From assembly GCA_036971475.1 (NCBI GenBank), contig JBAIZL010000006.1, positions 9,869,656 to 9,933,655 of the forward strand: 64,000 bases of DNA, given 5' to 3'. A model generated the notes under the pieces. It was not told where the DNA came from. It worked only from the letters and a program-made list of their open reading frames with translations, and made no database searches. The stretch is from Prosapia bicincta (Eukaryota > Arthropoda > Insecta > Hemiptera > Cercopidae). The position numbers were made by a program, and so were the translations under genes. The first letter of the stretch is position 1, and every line of letters starts with the position of its first letter. Shown here one piece after another: positions 38,041-51,104 of this stretch.

Positions 38041-41000
38041 GTTATACGATTGCTCGTATAACACATACAATAGATACTTTCTGCGAGTACCATGCAATTC
38101 TATGGTCAATTCTATATCGTTTATGCTATTGAAATAAGAATTCTATTTTTGGAAGAAATCGAAAAAATCCATGAACTATAGTTCATGCTTTTTTTAGTGT
38201 AAAAATTTAATATTATGATTACTCGTATAACCCATACAATAGATAATTTCTGCGAGTACCATGCAATTCTATGGTCAATTCTGTATCGTTTATGCTATTA
38301 AAATAAGAATTCTATTTTTGGAAGAAATCGAAAAAATCCATGAACTATAGTTCATGCTTTTTTTAGTGTAAAAATTTAATATTATGATTACTCGTATAAC
38401 ACATACAATAGATAATTTCTGCGAGTACCATGCAATTCTATGGTCAATTTTGTATCGTTTAAGTTATTAAAATAAGAATTTTATTTTTGGATGAAATCGA
38501 AAAAATCCATGAACTATCGTTCATGCTTTTTTTAGTGTAAAAATTTAATATTATGATTACTCTTATAACACATACAATAGATAATTTCTGCGAGTACCAT
38601 GCAATTCTATGGTCAATTCTGTATCGTTTAAGCTGTTAAAATAAGAATTCTATTTTTGGAAGAAATCGAAAAAATCCATGAACTATAGTTCATGCTTTTT
38701 TTAGTTTAAAAATTTAATATTATGATTACTCGTATAACACATACAATAGATAATTTCTGCGAGGAACATGCAATTCTATGGTCAATTCTGTATCGTTTAT
38801 GCTATTAAAAATAGAATTCTATTTTTGGAAGAAATCGAAAAAATCCATGAACTATAGTTCATGCTTTTTTTAGTGTAATAATTTAATATTATGATTACTC
38901 GTATAACACATACAATAGACAATTTCTGCGAGTACCATGCAATTCTATGGTCAATTCTGTATCGTTTAAGCTATTAAAATAAGAATTCTATTTTTGGAAG
39001 AAATCGAAAAAATCCATGAACTATAGTTCATGCTTTTTTTAATGTAAAAATTTAATATTATGATTACTCGTATAACACATACAATAGATAATTTCTGCGA
39101 GTACCATGCAATTCTATGGACAATTCTGTATCGTTTAAGCTATTAAAATAAGAATTCTATTTTTGGATGAAATCGAAAAAATCCATGAACTATAGTTCAT
39201 GCTTTTTTTAGTGTAAAAATTTAATATTATGATTACTCGTATAACACATACAATAGATAATTTCTGCGAGTACCATGCAATTCTATGGTCAATTCTGTAT
39301 CGTCTATGCTATTAAAATAAGAATTCTATTTTTGGAAGAAATCGTAAAAATCCATGAACTATAGTTCATGCTTTTTTTAGTGTAAAAATTTAATATTATG
39401 ATTACTCGTATAACACATACAGTAGATAATTTCTGCGAGTAACATGCAATTCTATGGTCAATTCTGTATCGTTTATGCTATTAAAATTAGAATTCTATTT
39501 TTGGAAGAAATCGAAAAAATCCATGAACTATAGTTCATGCTTTTTTTAGTGTAAAAATTTAATATTATGATTACTCGTATAACACATACAATAGATAATT
39601 TCTGCGAGTACCATGCAATTTTATGGTCAATTCTGTATCGTTTAAGCTATTAAAATAATAATTCTATTTTTGGAAGAAATCGAAAAAATCCATGAACTAT
39701 AGTTATACGATTGCTCGTATAACACATACAATAGATACTTTCTGCGAGTACCATGCAATTCTATGGTCAATTCTATATCGTTTATGCTATTGAAATAAGA
39801 ATTCTATTTTTGGAAGAAATCGAAAAAATCCATGAACTTATAGTTCATGCTTTTTTTAGTGTAAAATTTAATATTATGATTACTCGTATAACACATACAG
39901 TAGATAATATCTGCGAGTACCATGCAATTCTATGGTCAATTCTGTATCGTTTATGCTATTAAAATGAGAATTCTATTTTTGGAAGAAATCGAAAAAATCC
40001 ATGAACTAGGGTTCATGCTTTTTTTAGTGTAAAAATTTAATAATATGATTACTCGTATAACACATACAATAGATAATTTCTGCGAGTACCATGCAATTCT
40101 ATAGTCAATTCTGTATCGTTTATGCTATTAAAATAAGAATTCTATTTTTGGAAGAAATCGAAAAAATCCATGAACTATAGTTCATGCTTTTTTTAGTGTA
40201 AAAATTTAATATTATGATTACTCGTATAACACATACAATAGATAATTTCTGCGAGTACCATGCAATTCTATGGTCAATTTTGTATCGTTTAAGTTATTAA
40301 AATAAGAATTCTATTTTTGGAAGAAATCGAAAAAATCCATGAACTATAGTTTATGCTTTTTTTAGTATAAAAATTTAATAATATGATTACTCTTATAACA
40401 CATACAATAGATAATTTCTGCGAGTACCATGCAATTCTATGGTCAATTCCGTATCGTTTAAGCTGTTAAAATAAGAATTCTATTTTTGGAAGAATTCGAA
40501 AAAATCCATGAACTATAGTTCATGCTTTTTTTAGTTTAAAAATTTAATATTATGATTACTCGTATAACACATACAACAGATAATTTCTGCGAGGAACATG
40601 CAATTCTATGGTCAATTCTGTATCGTTTATGCTATTAAAAATAGAATTCTATTTTTGGAAGAAATCGAAAAAATCCATGAACTATAGTTCATGCTTTTTT
40701 TAGTGTAAAAATTTAATATTATGATTACTCGTATAACACATACAATAGACAATTTCTGCGAGTACCATGCAATTCTATGGTCAATTCTGTATCGTTTAAG
40801 CTATTAAAATAAGAATTCTATTTTTGGAAGAAATCGAAAAAATCCATGAACTATAGTTCATGCTTTTTTTAGTGTAAAAATTTAATATTATGATTACTCG
40901 TATAACACATACAATAGATAATTTCTGCGAGTACCATGCAATTCTATGGTCAATTCTGTATCGTTTAAGCTATTAAAATAAGAATTCTATTTTTGGATGA

Positions 41001-44000
41001 AATCGAAAAAATCCATGAACTATAGTTCATTCTTTTTTTAGTGTAAACATTTAATATTATGATTACTCGTATAACACATACAATAGATAATTTCTGCGAG
41101 TACCATGCAATTCTATGGTCAATTCTGTATCGTCTATGCTATTAAAATAAGAATTCTATTTTTGGAAGAAATCGAAAAAATCCATGAACTATAGTTCATG
41201 CTTTTTTTAGTGTAAAAATTTAATATTATGATTACTCGTATAACACATACAATAAATAATTTCTGCGAGTAACATGCAATTCTATGGTCAATTCTGTATC
41301 GTTTATGCTATTAAAATTAGAATTAAATTTTTGGAAGAAATCGAAAAAATCCATGAACTATAGTTCATGCTTTTTTTAGTGTAAAAATTTAATATTATGA
41401 TTACTCGTATAACACATACAATAGATAATTTCTGCGAGTACCATGCAATTTTATGGTCAATTCTGTATCGTTTAAGCTATTAAAATAATAATTCTATTTT
41501 TGGAAGAAATCAAAAAAATCCATGAACTATAGTTATACGATTGCTCGTATAACACATACAATAGATACTTTCTGCGAGTACCATGCAATTCTATGGTCAA
41601 TTCTATATCGTTTATGCTATTGAAATAAGAATTCTATTTTTGGAAGAAATCGAAAAAATCCATGAACTATAGTTCATGCTTTTTTTAGTGTAAAAATTTA
41701 ATATTATGATTACTCGTATAACCCATACAATAGATAATTTCTGCGAGTACCATGCAATTCTATTGTCAATTCTGTATCGTTTATGCTATTAAAATAAGAA
41801 TTCTATTTTTGGAAGAAATCGAAAAAATCCATGAACTATAGTTCATGCTTTTTTTAGTGTAAAAATTTAATATTATGATTACTCGTATAACACATACAAT
41901 AGATAATTTCTGCGAGTACCATGCAATTCTATGGTCAATTTTGTATCGTTTAAGTTATTAAAATAAGAATTTTATTTTTGGATGAAATCGAAAAAATCCA
42001 TGAACTATCGTTCATGCTTTTTTTAGTGTAAAAATTTAATATTATGATTACTCTTATAACACATACAATAGATAATTTCTGCGAGTACCATGCAATTCTA
42101 TGGTCAATTCTGTATCGTTTAAGCTGTTAAAATAAGAATTCTATTTTTGGAAGAAATCGAAAAAATCAATGAACTTATAGTTCATGCTTTTTTTAGTGTA
42201 AAATTTAATATTATGATTACTCGTATAACACATACAGTAGATAATATCTGCGAGTACCATGCAATTCTATGGTCAATTTTGTATCGTTTAAGTTATTAAA
42301 ATAAGAATTCTATTTTTGGAAGAAATCGAAAAAATCCATGAACTATAGTTTATGCTTTTTTTAGTATAAAAATTTAATAATATGATTACTCTTATAACAC
42401 ATACAATAGATAATTTCTGCGAGTACCATGCAATTCTATGGTCAATTCTGTATCGTTTAAGCTGTTAAAATAAGAATTCTATTTTTGGAAGAAATCGAAA
42501 AAATCCATGAACTATAGTTCATGCTTTTTTTAGTTTAAAAATTTAATATTATGATTACTCGTATAACACATACAATAGATAATTTCTGCGAGGAACATGC
42601 AATTCTATGGTCAATTCTGTATCGTTTATGCTATTAAAAATAGAATTCTATTTTTGGAAGAAATCGAAAAAATCCATGAACTATAGTTCATGCTTTTTTT
42701 AATGTAAAAATTTAATATTATGATTACTCGTATAACACATACAATAGATAATTTCTGCGAGTACCATGCAATTCTATGGTCAATTCTGTATCGTTTAAGC
42801 TATTAAAATAAGAATTCTATTTTTGGATGAAATCGAAAAATCCATGAACTATAGTTCATGCTTTTTTTAGTGTAAAAATTTAATATTATGATACTCGTAT
42901 AACACATACAATAGATAATTTCTGCGAGTACCATGCAATTCTATGGTCAATTCTGTATCGTCTATGCTATTAAAATAAGAATTCTATTTTTGGAAGAAAT
43001 CGAAAAAATCCATGAACTATAGTTCATGCTTTTTTTAGTGTAAAAATTTAATATTATGATTACTCGTATAACACATACAATAGATAATTTCTGCGAGTAA
43101 CATGCAATTCTATGGTCAATTCTGTATCGTTTATGCTATTAAAATTAGAATTCTATTTTTGGAAGAAATCGAAAAAATCCATGAACTATAGTTCATGCTT
43201 TTTTTAGTGTAAAAATTTAATATTATGATTACTCGTATAACACATACAATAGATAATTTCTGCGAGTACCATGCAATTTTATGGTCAATTCTGTATCGTT
43301 TAAGCTATTAAAATAATAATTCTATTTTTGGAAGAAATCGAAAAAATCCATGAACTATAGTTATACGATTGCTCGTATAACACATACAATAGATACTTTC
43401 TGCGAGTACCATGCAATTCTATGGTCAATTCTATATCGTTTATGCTATTGAAATAAGAATTCTATTTTTGGAAGAAATCGAAAAAATCCATGAACTTATA
43501 GTTCATGCTTTTTTTAGTGTAAAATTTAATATTATGATTACTCGTATAACACATACAGTAGATAATATCTGCGAGTACCATGCAATTCTATGGTCAATTC
43601 TGTATCGTTTATGCTATTAAAATGAGAATTCTATTTTTGGAAGAAATCGAAAAAATCCATGAACTAGGGTTCATGCTTTTTTTAGTGTAAAAATTTAATA
43701 ATATGATTACTCGTATAACACATACAATAGATAATTTCTGCGAGTACCATGCAATTCTATAGTCAATTCTGTATCGTTTATGCTATTAAAATAAGAATTC
43801 TATTTTTGGAAGAAATCGAAAAAATCCATGAACTATAGTTCATGCTTTTTTTAGTGTAAAAATTTAATATTATGATTACTCGTATAACACATACAATAGA
43901 TAATTTCTGCGAGTACCATGCAATTCTATGGTCAATTTTGTATCGTTTAAGTTATTAAAATAAGAATTCTATTTTTGGAAGAAATCGAAAAAATCCATGA

Positions 44001-45187
44001 ACTATAGTTTATGCTTTTTTTAGTATAAAAATTTAATAATATGATTACTCTTATAACACATACAATAGATAATTTCTGCGAGTACCATGCAATTCTATGG
44101 TCAATTCCGTATCGTTTAAGCTGTTAAAATAAGAATTCTATTTTTGGAAGAATTCGAAAAAATCCATGAACTATAGTTCATGCTTTTTTTAGTTTAAAAA
44201 TTTAATATTATGATTACTCGTATAACACATACAATAGATAATTTCTGCGAGGAACATGCAATTCTATGGTCAATTCTGTATCGTTTATGCTATTAAAAAT
44301 AGAATTCTATTTTTGGAAGAAATCGAAAAAATCCATGAACTATAGTTCATGCTTTTTTTAGTGTAAAAATTTAATATTATGATTACTCGTATAACACACA
44401 ATAGACAATTTCTGCGAGTACCATGCAATTCTATGGTCAATTCTGTATCGTTTAAGCTATTAAAATAAGAATTCTATTTTTGGAAGAAATCGAAAAAATC
44501 CATGAACTATAGTTCATGCTTTTTTTAGTGTAAAAATTTAATATTATGATTACTCGTATAACACATACAATAGATAATTTCTGCGAGTACCATGCAATTC
44601 TATGGTCAATTCTGTATCGTTTAAGCTATTAAAATAAGAATTCTATTTTTGGATGAAATCGAAAAAATCCATGAACTATAGTTCATGCTTTTTTTAGTGT
44701 AAAAATTTAATATTATGATTACTCGTATAACACATACAATAGATAATTTCTGCGAGTACCATGCAATTCTATGGTCAATTCTGTATCGTCTATGCTATTA
44801 AAATAAGAATTCTATTTTTGGAAGAAATCGAAAAAATCCATGAACTATAGTTCATGCTTTTTTTAGTGTAAAAATTTAATATTATGATTACTCGTATAAC
44901 ACATACAATAGATAATTTCTGCGAGTAACATGCAATTCTATGGTCAATTCTGTATCGTTTATGCTATTAAAATTAGAATTCTATTTTTGGAAGAAATCGA
45001 AAAAATCCATGAACTATAATTCATGCTTTTTTTAGTGTAAAAATTTAATATTATGATTACTCGTATAACACATACAATAGATAATTTCTGCGAGTACCAT
45101 GCAATTTTATGGTCAATTCTGTATCGTTTAAGCTATTAAAATAATAATTCTATTTTTGGAAGAAATCGAAAAAATCCATGAACTATA
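38041..45187 (+). repeat. HOR block E (two alternating ~1.83-kb segments, 3.66-kb period)
   Basis: Hairpins at 38041, 39702, 41532, 43360 and 45188 divide the block into segments of 1661, 1830, 1828 and 1828 bp. Segments starting at 38041, 41532 and 45188 begin with ATAACCCATAC and GAACTATCGTTC; those at 39702 and 43360 begin with GAACTTATAG, ACAGTAGATAATATC and GAACTAGGGTTC. Both kinds converge on a shared tail: GCTGTTAAAAT, GCGAGGAACATGC, GGATGAAATCG, CGTCTATGC, GTAACATGC, CAATTTTATGG with ATAATAATTC, then the next hairpin. The like-to-like period is 3658 bp (39702 to 43360) and 3656 bp (41532 to 45188). The segment at 41532 also holds a GAACTTATAG unit near 42174, so it is a recombinant of the two types. 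Confidence 0.85.
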
Positions 45188-45702
45188 GTTATACGATTGC
45201 TCGTATAACACATACAATAGATACTTTCTGCGAGTACCATGCAATTCTATGGTCAATTCTATATCGTTTATGCTATTGAAATAAGAATTCTATTTTTGGA
45301 AGAAATCGAAAAAATCCATGAACTATAGTTCATGCTTTTTTTAGTGTAAAAATTTAATATTATGATTACTCGTATAACCCATACAATAGATAATTTCTGC
45401 GAGTACCATGCAAATCTATGGTCAATTCTGTATCGTTTATGCTATTAAAATAGGAATTCTATTTTTGGAAGAAATCGAAAAAATCCATGAACTATAGTTC
45501 ATGCTTTTTTTAGTGTAAAAATTTAATATTATGATTACTCGTATAACACATACAATAGATAATTTCTTCGAGTACCATGCAATTCTATTGTCAATTTTGT
45601 ATCGTTTAAGTTATTAAAATAAGAATTTTATTTTTGGATGAAATCGAAAAAATCCATGAACTATCGTTCATGCTTTTTTTAGTGTAAAAATTTAATATTA
45701 TG

Positions 45703-48235
45703 ATTACTCGTATAACACATACAATAGATAATTTCTGCGAGTACCATGCAATTCTATGGTCAATTTTGTATCGTTTAAGCTATTAAAAAAAGAATTATAT
45801 TTCTGGAAGAAATCGAAAGAATCCATGAACTATAGTTCATGATTTTTTTTGTGTAAATATTTAATATTATGATTACTCGTATAACACATACAATAGATAA
45901 TTTCTGCGAGTACCATGCAATTCTATAGCAAATTCTGTATCGTTTATGCTATTAAAATAAGAATTCTATTTTTGGAAGAAATCGAAAAAATCCATGAACT
46001 ATAGTTCATGCCTTTTTTTAGTATAAAAAATTAATATTATGATTACTCTTATAACACATACAATAGATAATTTCTGCGAGTACCATGCAATTCTATGATC
46101 AATTCTGTATCGTTTAAGCTGTTAAAATAAGAATTCTATTTTTGGAAGAAATCGAAAAAATCCATGAACTTATAGTTCATGCTTTTTTTAGTGTAAAATT
46201 TAATATTATGATTACTCGTATAACACATACAATAGATAATATCTGCGAGTACCATGCAATTCTATGGTCAATTCTGTATCGTTTATGCTATTAAAATGAG
46301 AATTCTATTTTTGGAAGAAATCGAAAAAATCCATGAACTATAGTTCATGCTTTTTTTAGTGTAAAAATTTAATAATATGATTACTCGTATAACACATACA
46401 ATAGATAATTTCTGCGAGTACCATGCAATTCTATAGTCCATTCTGTATCGTTTATGCTATTAAAATAAGAATTCTATTTTTGGAAGAAATTGAAAAAATC
46501 CATGAACTATTAGTTCATGCTTTTTTTAGTATAAATATTTAATATTATGATTACTCTTATAACACATACAATAGATAATTTCTGCGAGTACCATGCAATT
46601 CTATGGTCAATTCTATATCGTTTATGCTATTAAAATAGGAATTCTGTTTTTGGAAGAAATCGAAAAAATCCATGAACTATAGTTCATGCTTTTTTTAGTG
46701 TAAAAATTTAATATTATGATTACTCTTATAACACATACAATAGATAATTTCTGCGAGTACCATGCAATTCTTTGGTCAATTCTGTATCGTTTAGGCTGTT
46801 AAAATAGGAATTCTATTTTTGGACGAAATCGAAAAAATCCATGAACTATAGTTCATGCTTTTTTTAGTGTAAAAATTTAATATTATGATTACTCGTATAA
46901 CACATACAATAGATAAATTCTGCGAGTACCATGCAATTCTATAGCAAATTCTGTATCGTTTGCGCTATTAAAATAAGAATTCTATTTTTGGAAGAAATCG
47001 AAAAAATCCATGAACTATAGTTCATGCTTTTTTTAGTGTAAAAATTTAATAATATGATTACTCGTATAACACATACAATAGATAATTTCTGCGAGTACCA
47101 TGCAATTCTATAGTCAATTCTGTATCGCTTATGCTATTAAAATAAGAATTCTATTTTTGGAAGAAATTGAGAAAATCCATGAACTATTAGTTCATGCTTT
47201 TTTTAGTATAAAAATTTAATATTATGATTACTCTTATAACACATACAATAGATAATTTCTGCGAGTACCATGCAATTCTATGGTCAATTCTGTATCGTTT
47301 AAGCTGTTAAAATAAGAATTCTATTTTTGGAAGAAATCGAAAAAATCCATGAACTATAGTTCATGCTTATTTTAGTGTAAAAATTTAATATTATGATTAC
47401 TCGTATAACACATACAATAGATAATTTCTGCGAGTACCATGCAATTCTATGGTCAATTCTATATCGTTTATGCTATTAAAATAAGAATTCTATTTTTGGA
47501 AGAAATCGAAAAAATCCATGAACTATAGTTCATGCTTTTTTTAGTGTAAAAATTTAATATTATGATTACCCTTATAACACATACAATAGATAATTTCTGC
47601 GAGTACCATGCAATTCTATGGTCAATTCTGTATCGTTTAGGCTGTTAAAATAGAAATTCTATTTTTGGAAGAAATCGAAAAAATCCATGAACTATAGTTC
47701 ATGCTTTTTTTAGTGTAAAAATTTAATAATGTGATTACTCGTATAACACATACAATAGATAATTTCTGCGAGTACCATGCAATTCTATGGTCAATTCTGT
47801 ATCGTTTATGCTATTAAAATTAGAATTCTATTTTTGGAAGAAATCGAAAAAATCCATGAACTATAGTTCATGCTTTTTTTAGTGTAAAAATTTAATATTA
47901 TGATTACTCGTATAACACATACAATAGATAATTTCTGCTAGTACCATGCAATTCTATGGTCAATTCTGTATCGTTTAAGCTATTAAAATAAGAATTATAT
48001 TTTTGGAAGAAATCGAAAAAATCCATGAAGTTCATGATTTTTTTAGTGTAAATATTTAATATTATGATTACTCGTATAACACATACAATAGAAAATTTCT
48101 GCGAGTACCATGCAATTCTATGGTCAATTCTGTATCGTTTAAGCTGTTAAAATAGAAATTCTATTTTTGGAAGAAATTGAAAAAATCCATGAACTATAGT
48201 TCATGCTTTTTTTAGTGTAAAAATTTAATATTATG
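45703..48235 (+). repeat. HOR block F, copy 1 (2533 bp)
   Basis: Series: CAATTTTGTATCG with AAAAAAAGAATTATATTTCTGG, CTATAGCAAATTC, CTATGATCAATTC, GAACTTATAG, CTATAGTCCATTC, CAATTCTTTGG, TTTGCGCTATT, CGCTTATGC with AAATTGAG, ATTACCCTTATAAC, AATGTGATTACTC, GCTAGTACC with GAATTATAT, the short dyad CATGAAGTTCATG (48024-48036), and AGAAAATTTCTGC. The block carries no 140-bp hairpin variants. Confidence 0.9.
48024..48036. repeat. 13-bp shortened form of the dyad
   Basis: CATGAAGTTCATG lacks five central bases but keeps 6-base inverted arms about a single G. It is always followed by ATTTTTTTAG (A in place of C before the T run) and by AGAAAATTTCTGC in the next unit. Copies lie at 48024, 50893, 55748 and 57756, linking blocks F and G. 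Confidence 0.9.
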
Positions 48236-51104
48236 ATTACTCGTATAACACATACAATAGATAATTTCTGCGAGTACCATGCAATTCTATGGTCAATTTT
48301 GTATCGTTTAAGCTATTAAAAAAAGAATTATATTTCTGGAAGAAATCGAAAGAATCCATGAACTATAGTTCATGATTTTTTTTGTGTAAATATTTAATAT
48401 TATGATTACTCGTATAACACATACAATAGATAATTTCTGCGAGTACCATGCAATTCTATAGCAAATTCTGTATCGTTTATGCTATTAAAATAAGAATTCT
48501 ATTTTTGGAAGAAATCGAAAAAATCCATGAACTATAGTTCATGCCTTTTTTTAGTATAAAAAATTAATATTATGATTACTCTTATAACACATACAATAGA
48601 TAATTTCTGCGAGTACCATGCAATTCTATGATCAATTCTGTATCGTTTAAGCTGTTAAAATAAGAATTCTATTTTTGGAAGAAATCGAAAAAATCCATGA
48701 ACTTATAGTTCATGCTTTTTTTAGTGTAAAATTTAATATTATGATTACTCGTATAACACATACAATAGATAATATCTGCGAGTACCATGCAATTCTATGG
48801 TCAATTCTGTATCGTTTATGCTATTAAAATGAGAATTCTATTTTTGGAAGAAATCGAAAAAATCCATGAACTATAGTTCATGCTTTTTTTAGTGTAAAAA
48901 TTTAATAATATGATTACTCGTATAACACATACAATAGATAATTTCTGCGAGTACCATGCAATTCTATAGTCCATTCTGTATCGTTTATGCTATTAAAATA
49001 AGAATTCTATTTTTGGAAGAAATTGAAAAAATCCATGAACTATTAGTTCATGCTTTTTTTGTATAAATATTTAATATTATGATTACTCTTATAACACATA
49101 CAATAGATAATTTCTGCGAGTACCATGCAATTCTATGGTCAATTCTATATCGTTTATGCTATTAAAATAGGAATTCTATTTTTGGAAGAAATCGAAAAAA
49201 TCCATGAACTATAGTTCATGCTTTTTTTAGTGTAAAAATTTAATATTATGATTACTCTTATAACACATACAATAGATAATTTCTGCGAGTACCATGCAAT
49301 TCTTTGGTCAATTCTGTATCGTTTAGGCTGTTAAAATAGGAATTCTATTTTTGGACGAAATCGAAAAAATCCATGAACTATAGTTCATGCTTTTTTTAGT
49401 GTAAAAATTTAATATTATGATTACTCGTATAACACATACAATAGATAAATTCTGCGAGTACCATGCAATTCTATAGCAAATTCTGTATCGTTTGCGCTAT
49501 TAAAATAAGAATTCTATTTTTGGAAGAAATCGAAAAAATCCATGAACTATAGTTCATGCTTTTTTTAGTGTAAAAATTTAATAATATGATTACTCGTATA
49601 ACACATACAATAGATAATTTCTGCGAGTACCATGCAATTCTATAGTCAATTCTGTATCGTTTATGCTATTAAAATAAGAATTCTATTTTTGGAAGAAATT
49701 GAAAAAATCCATGAACTATAGTTCATGCTTTTTTTAGTGTAAAATTTAATATTATGATTACTCGTATAACACATACAATAGATAATATCTGCGAGTACCA
49801 TGCAATTCTATGGTCAATTCTGTATCGTTTATGCTATTAAAATGAGAATTCTATTTATGGAAGAAATCGAAAAAATCCATGAACTATAGTTCATGCTTTT
49901 TTTAGTGTAAAAATTTAATAATATGATTACTCGTATAACACATACAATAGATAATTTCTGCGAGTACCATGCAATTCTATAGTCAATTCTGTATCGCTTA
50001 TGCTATTAAAATAAGAATTCTATTTTTGGAAGAAATTGAGAAAATCCATGAACTATTAGTTCATGCTTTTTTTAGTATAAAAATTTAATATTATGATTAC
50101 TCTTATAACACATACAATAGATAATTTCTGCGAGTACCATGCAATTCTATGGTCAATTCTGTATCGTTTAAGCTGTTAAAATAAGAATTCTATTTTTGGA
50201 AGAAATCGAAAAAATCCATGAACTATAGTTCATGCTTATTTTAGTGTAAAAATTTAATATTATGATTACTCGTATAACACATACAATAGATAATTTCTGC
50301 GAGTACCATGCAATTCTATGGTCAATTCTATATCGTTTATGCTATTAAAATAAGAATTCTATTTTTGGAAGAAATCGAAAAAATCCATGAACTATAGTTC
50401 ATGCTTTTTTTAGTGTAAAAATTTAATATTATGATTACTCTTATAACACATACAATAGATAATTTCTGCGAGTACCATGCAATTCTATGGTCAATTCTGT
50501 ATCGTTTAGGCTGTTAAAATAGAAATTCTATTTTTGGAAGAAATCGAAAAAATCCATGAACTATAGTTCATGCTTTTTTTAGTGTAAAAATTTAATAATG
50601 TGATTACTCGTATAACACATACAATAGATAATTTCTGCGAGTACCATGCAATTCTATGGTCAATTCTGTATCGTTTATGCTATTAAAATTAGAATTCTAT
50701 TTTTGGAAGAAATCGAAAAAATCCATGAACTATAGTTCATGCTTTTTTTAGTGTAAAAATTTAATATTATGATTACTCGTATAACACATACAATAGATAA
50801 TTTCTGCTAGTACCATGCAATTCTATGGTCAATTCTGTATCGTTTAAGCTATTAAAATAAGAATTATATTTTTGGAAGAAATCGAAAAAATCCATGAAGT
50901 TCATGATTTTTTTAGTGTAAATATTTAATATTATGATTACTCGTATAACACATACAATAGAAAATTTCTGCGAGTACCATGCAATTCTATGGTCAATTCT
51001 GTATCGTTTAAGCTGTTAAAATAGAAATTCTATTTTTGGAAGAAATTGAAAAAATCCATGAACTATAGTTCATGCTTTTTTTAGTGTAAAAATTTAATAT
51101 TATG
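48236..51104 (+). repeat. HOR block F, copy 2 (2869 bp)
   Basis: It directly follows copy 1. The offset is 2532-2533 bp up to TTTGCGCTATT (46961/49493) and 2869 bp from CGCTTATGC onward (47126/49995), so copy 2 has two extra monomers (337 bp) around 49.6-49.9 kb, including one with AAAATGAG and TTTATGGAAG. Differences otherwise are few, for example ATTACTCTTATAAC near 50436 against ATTACCCTTATAAC near 47566. Confidence 0.9.

Noticed and set aside
30508..43620. Open frames of 69 codons on the plus strand at 30508-30717, 39753-39962 and 43411-43620
   Set aside because: These are also satellite translations. They arise where GAACTTATAG and a shortened GTAAAATTT shift the frame between two monomers. 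Start and end fall on the same monomer motif, and nothing resembles a protein domain.
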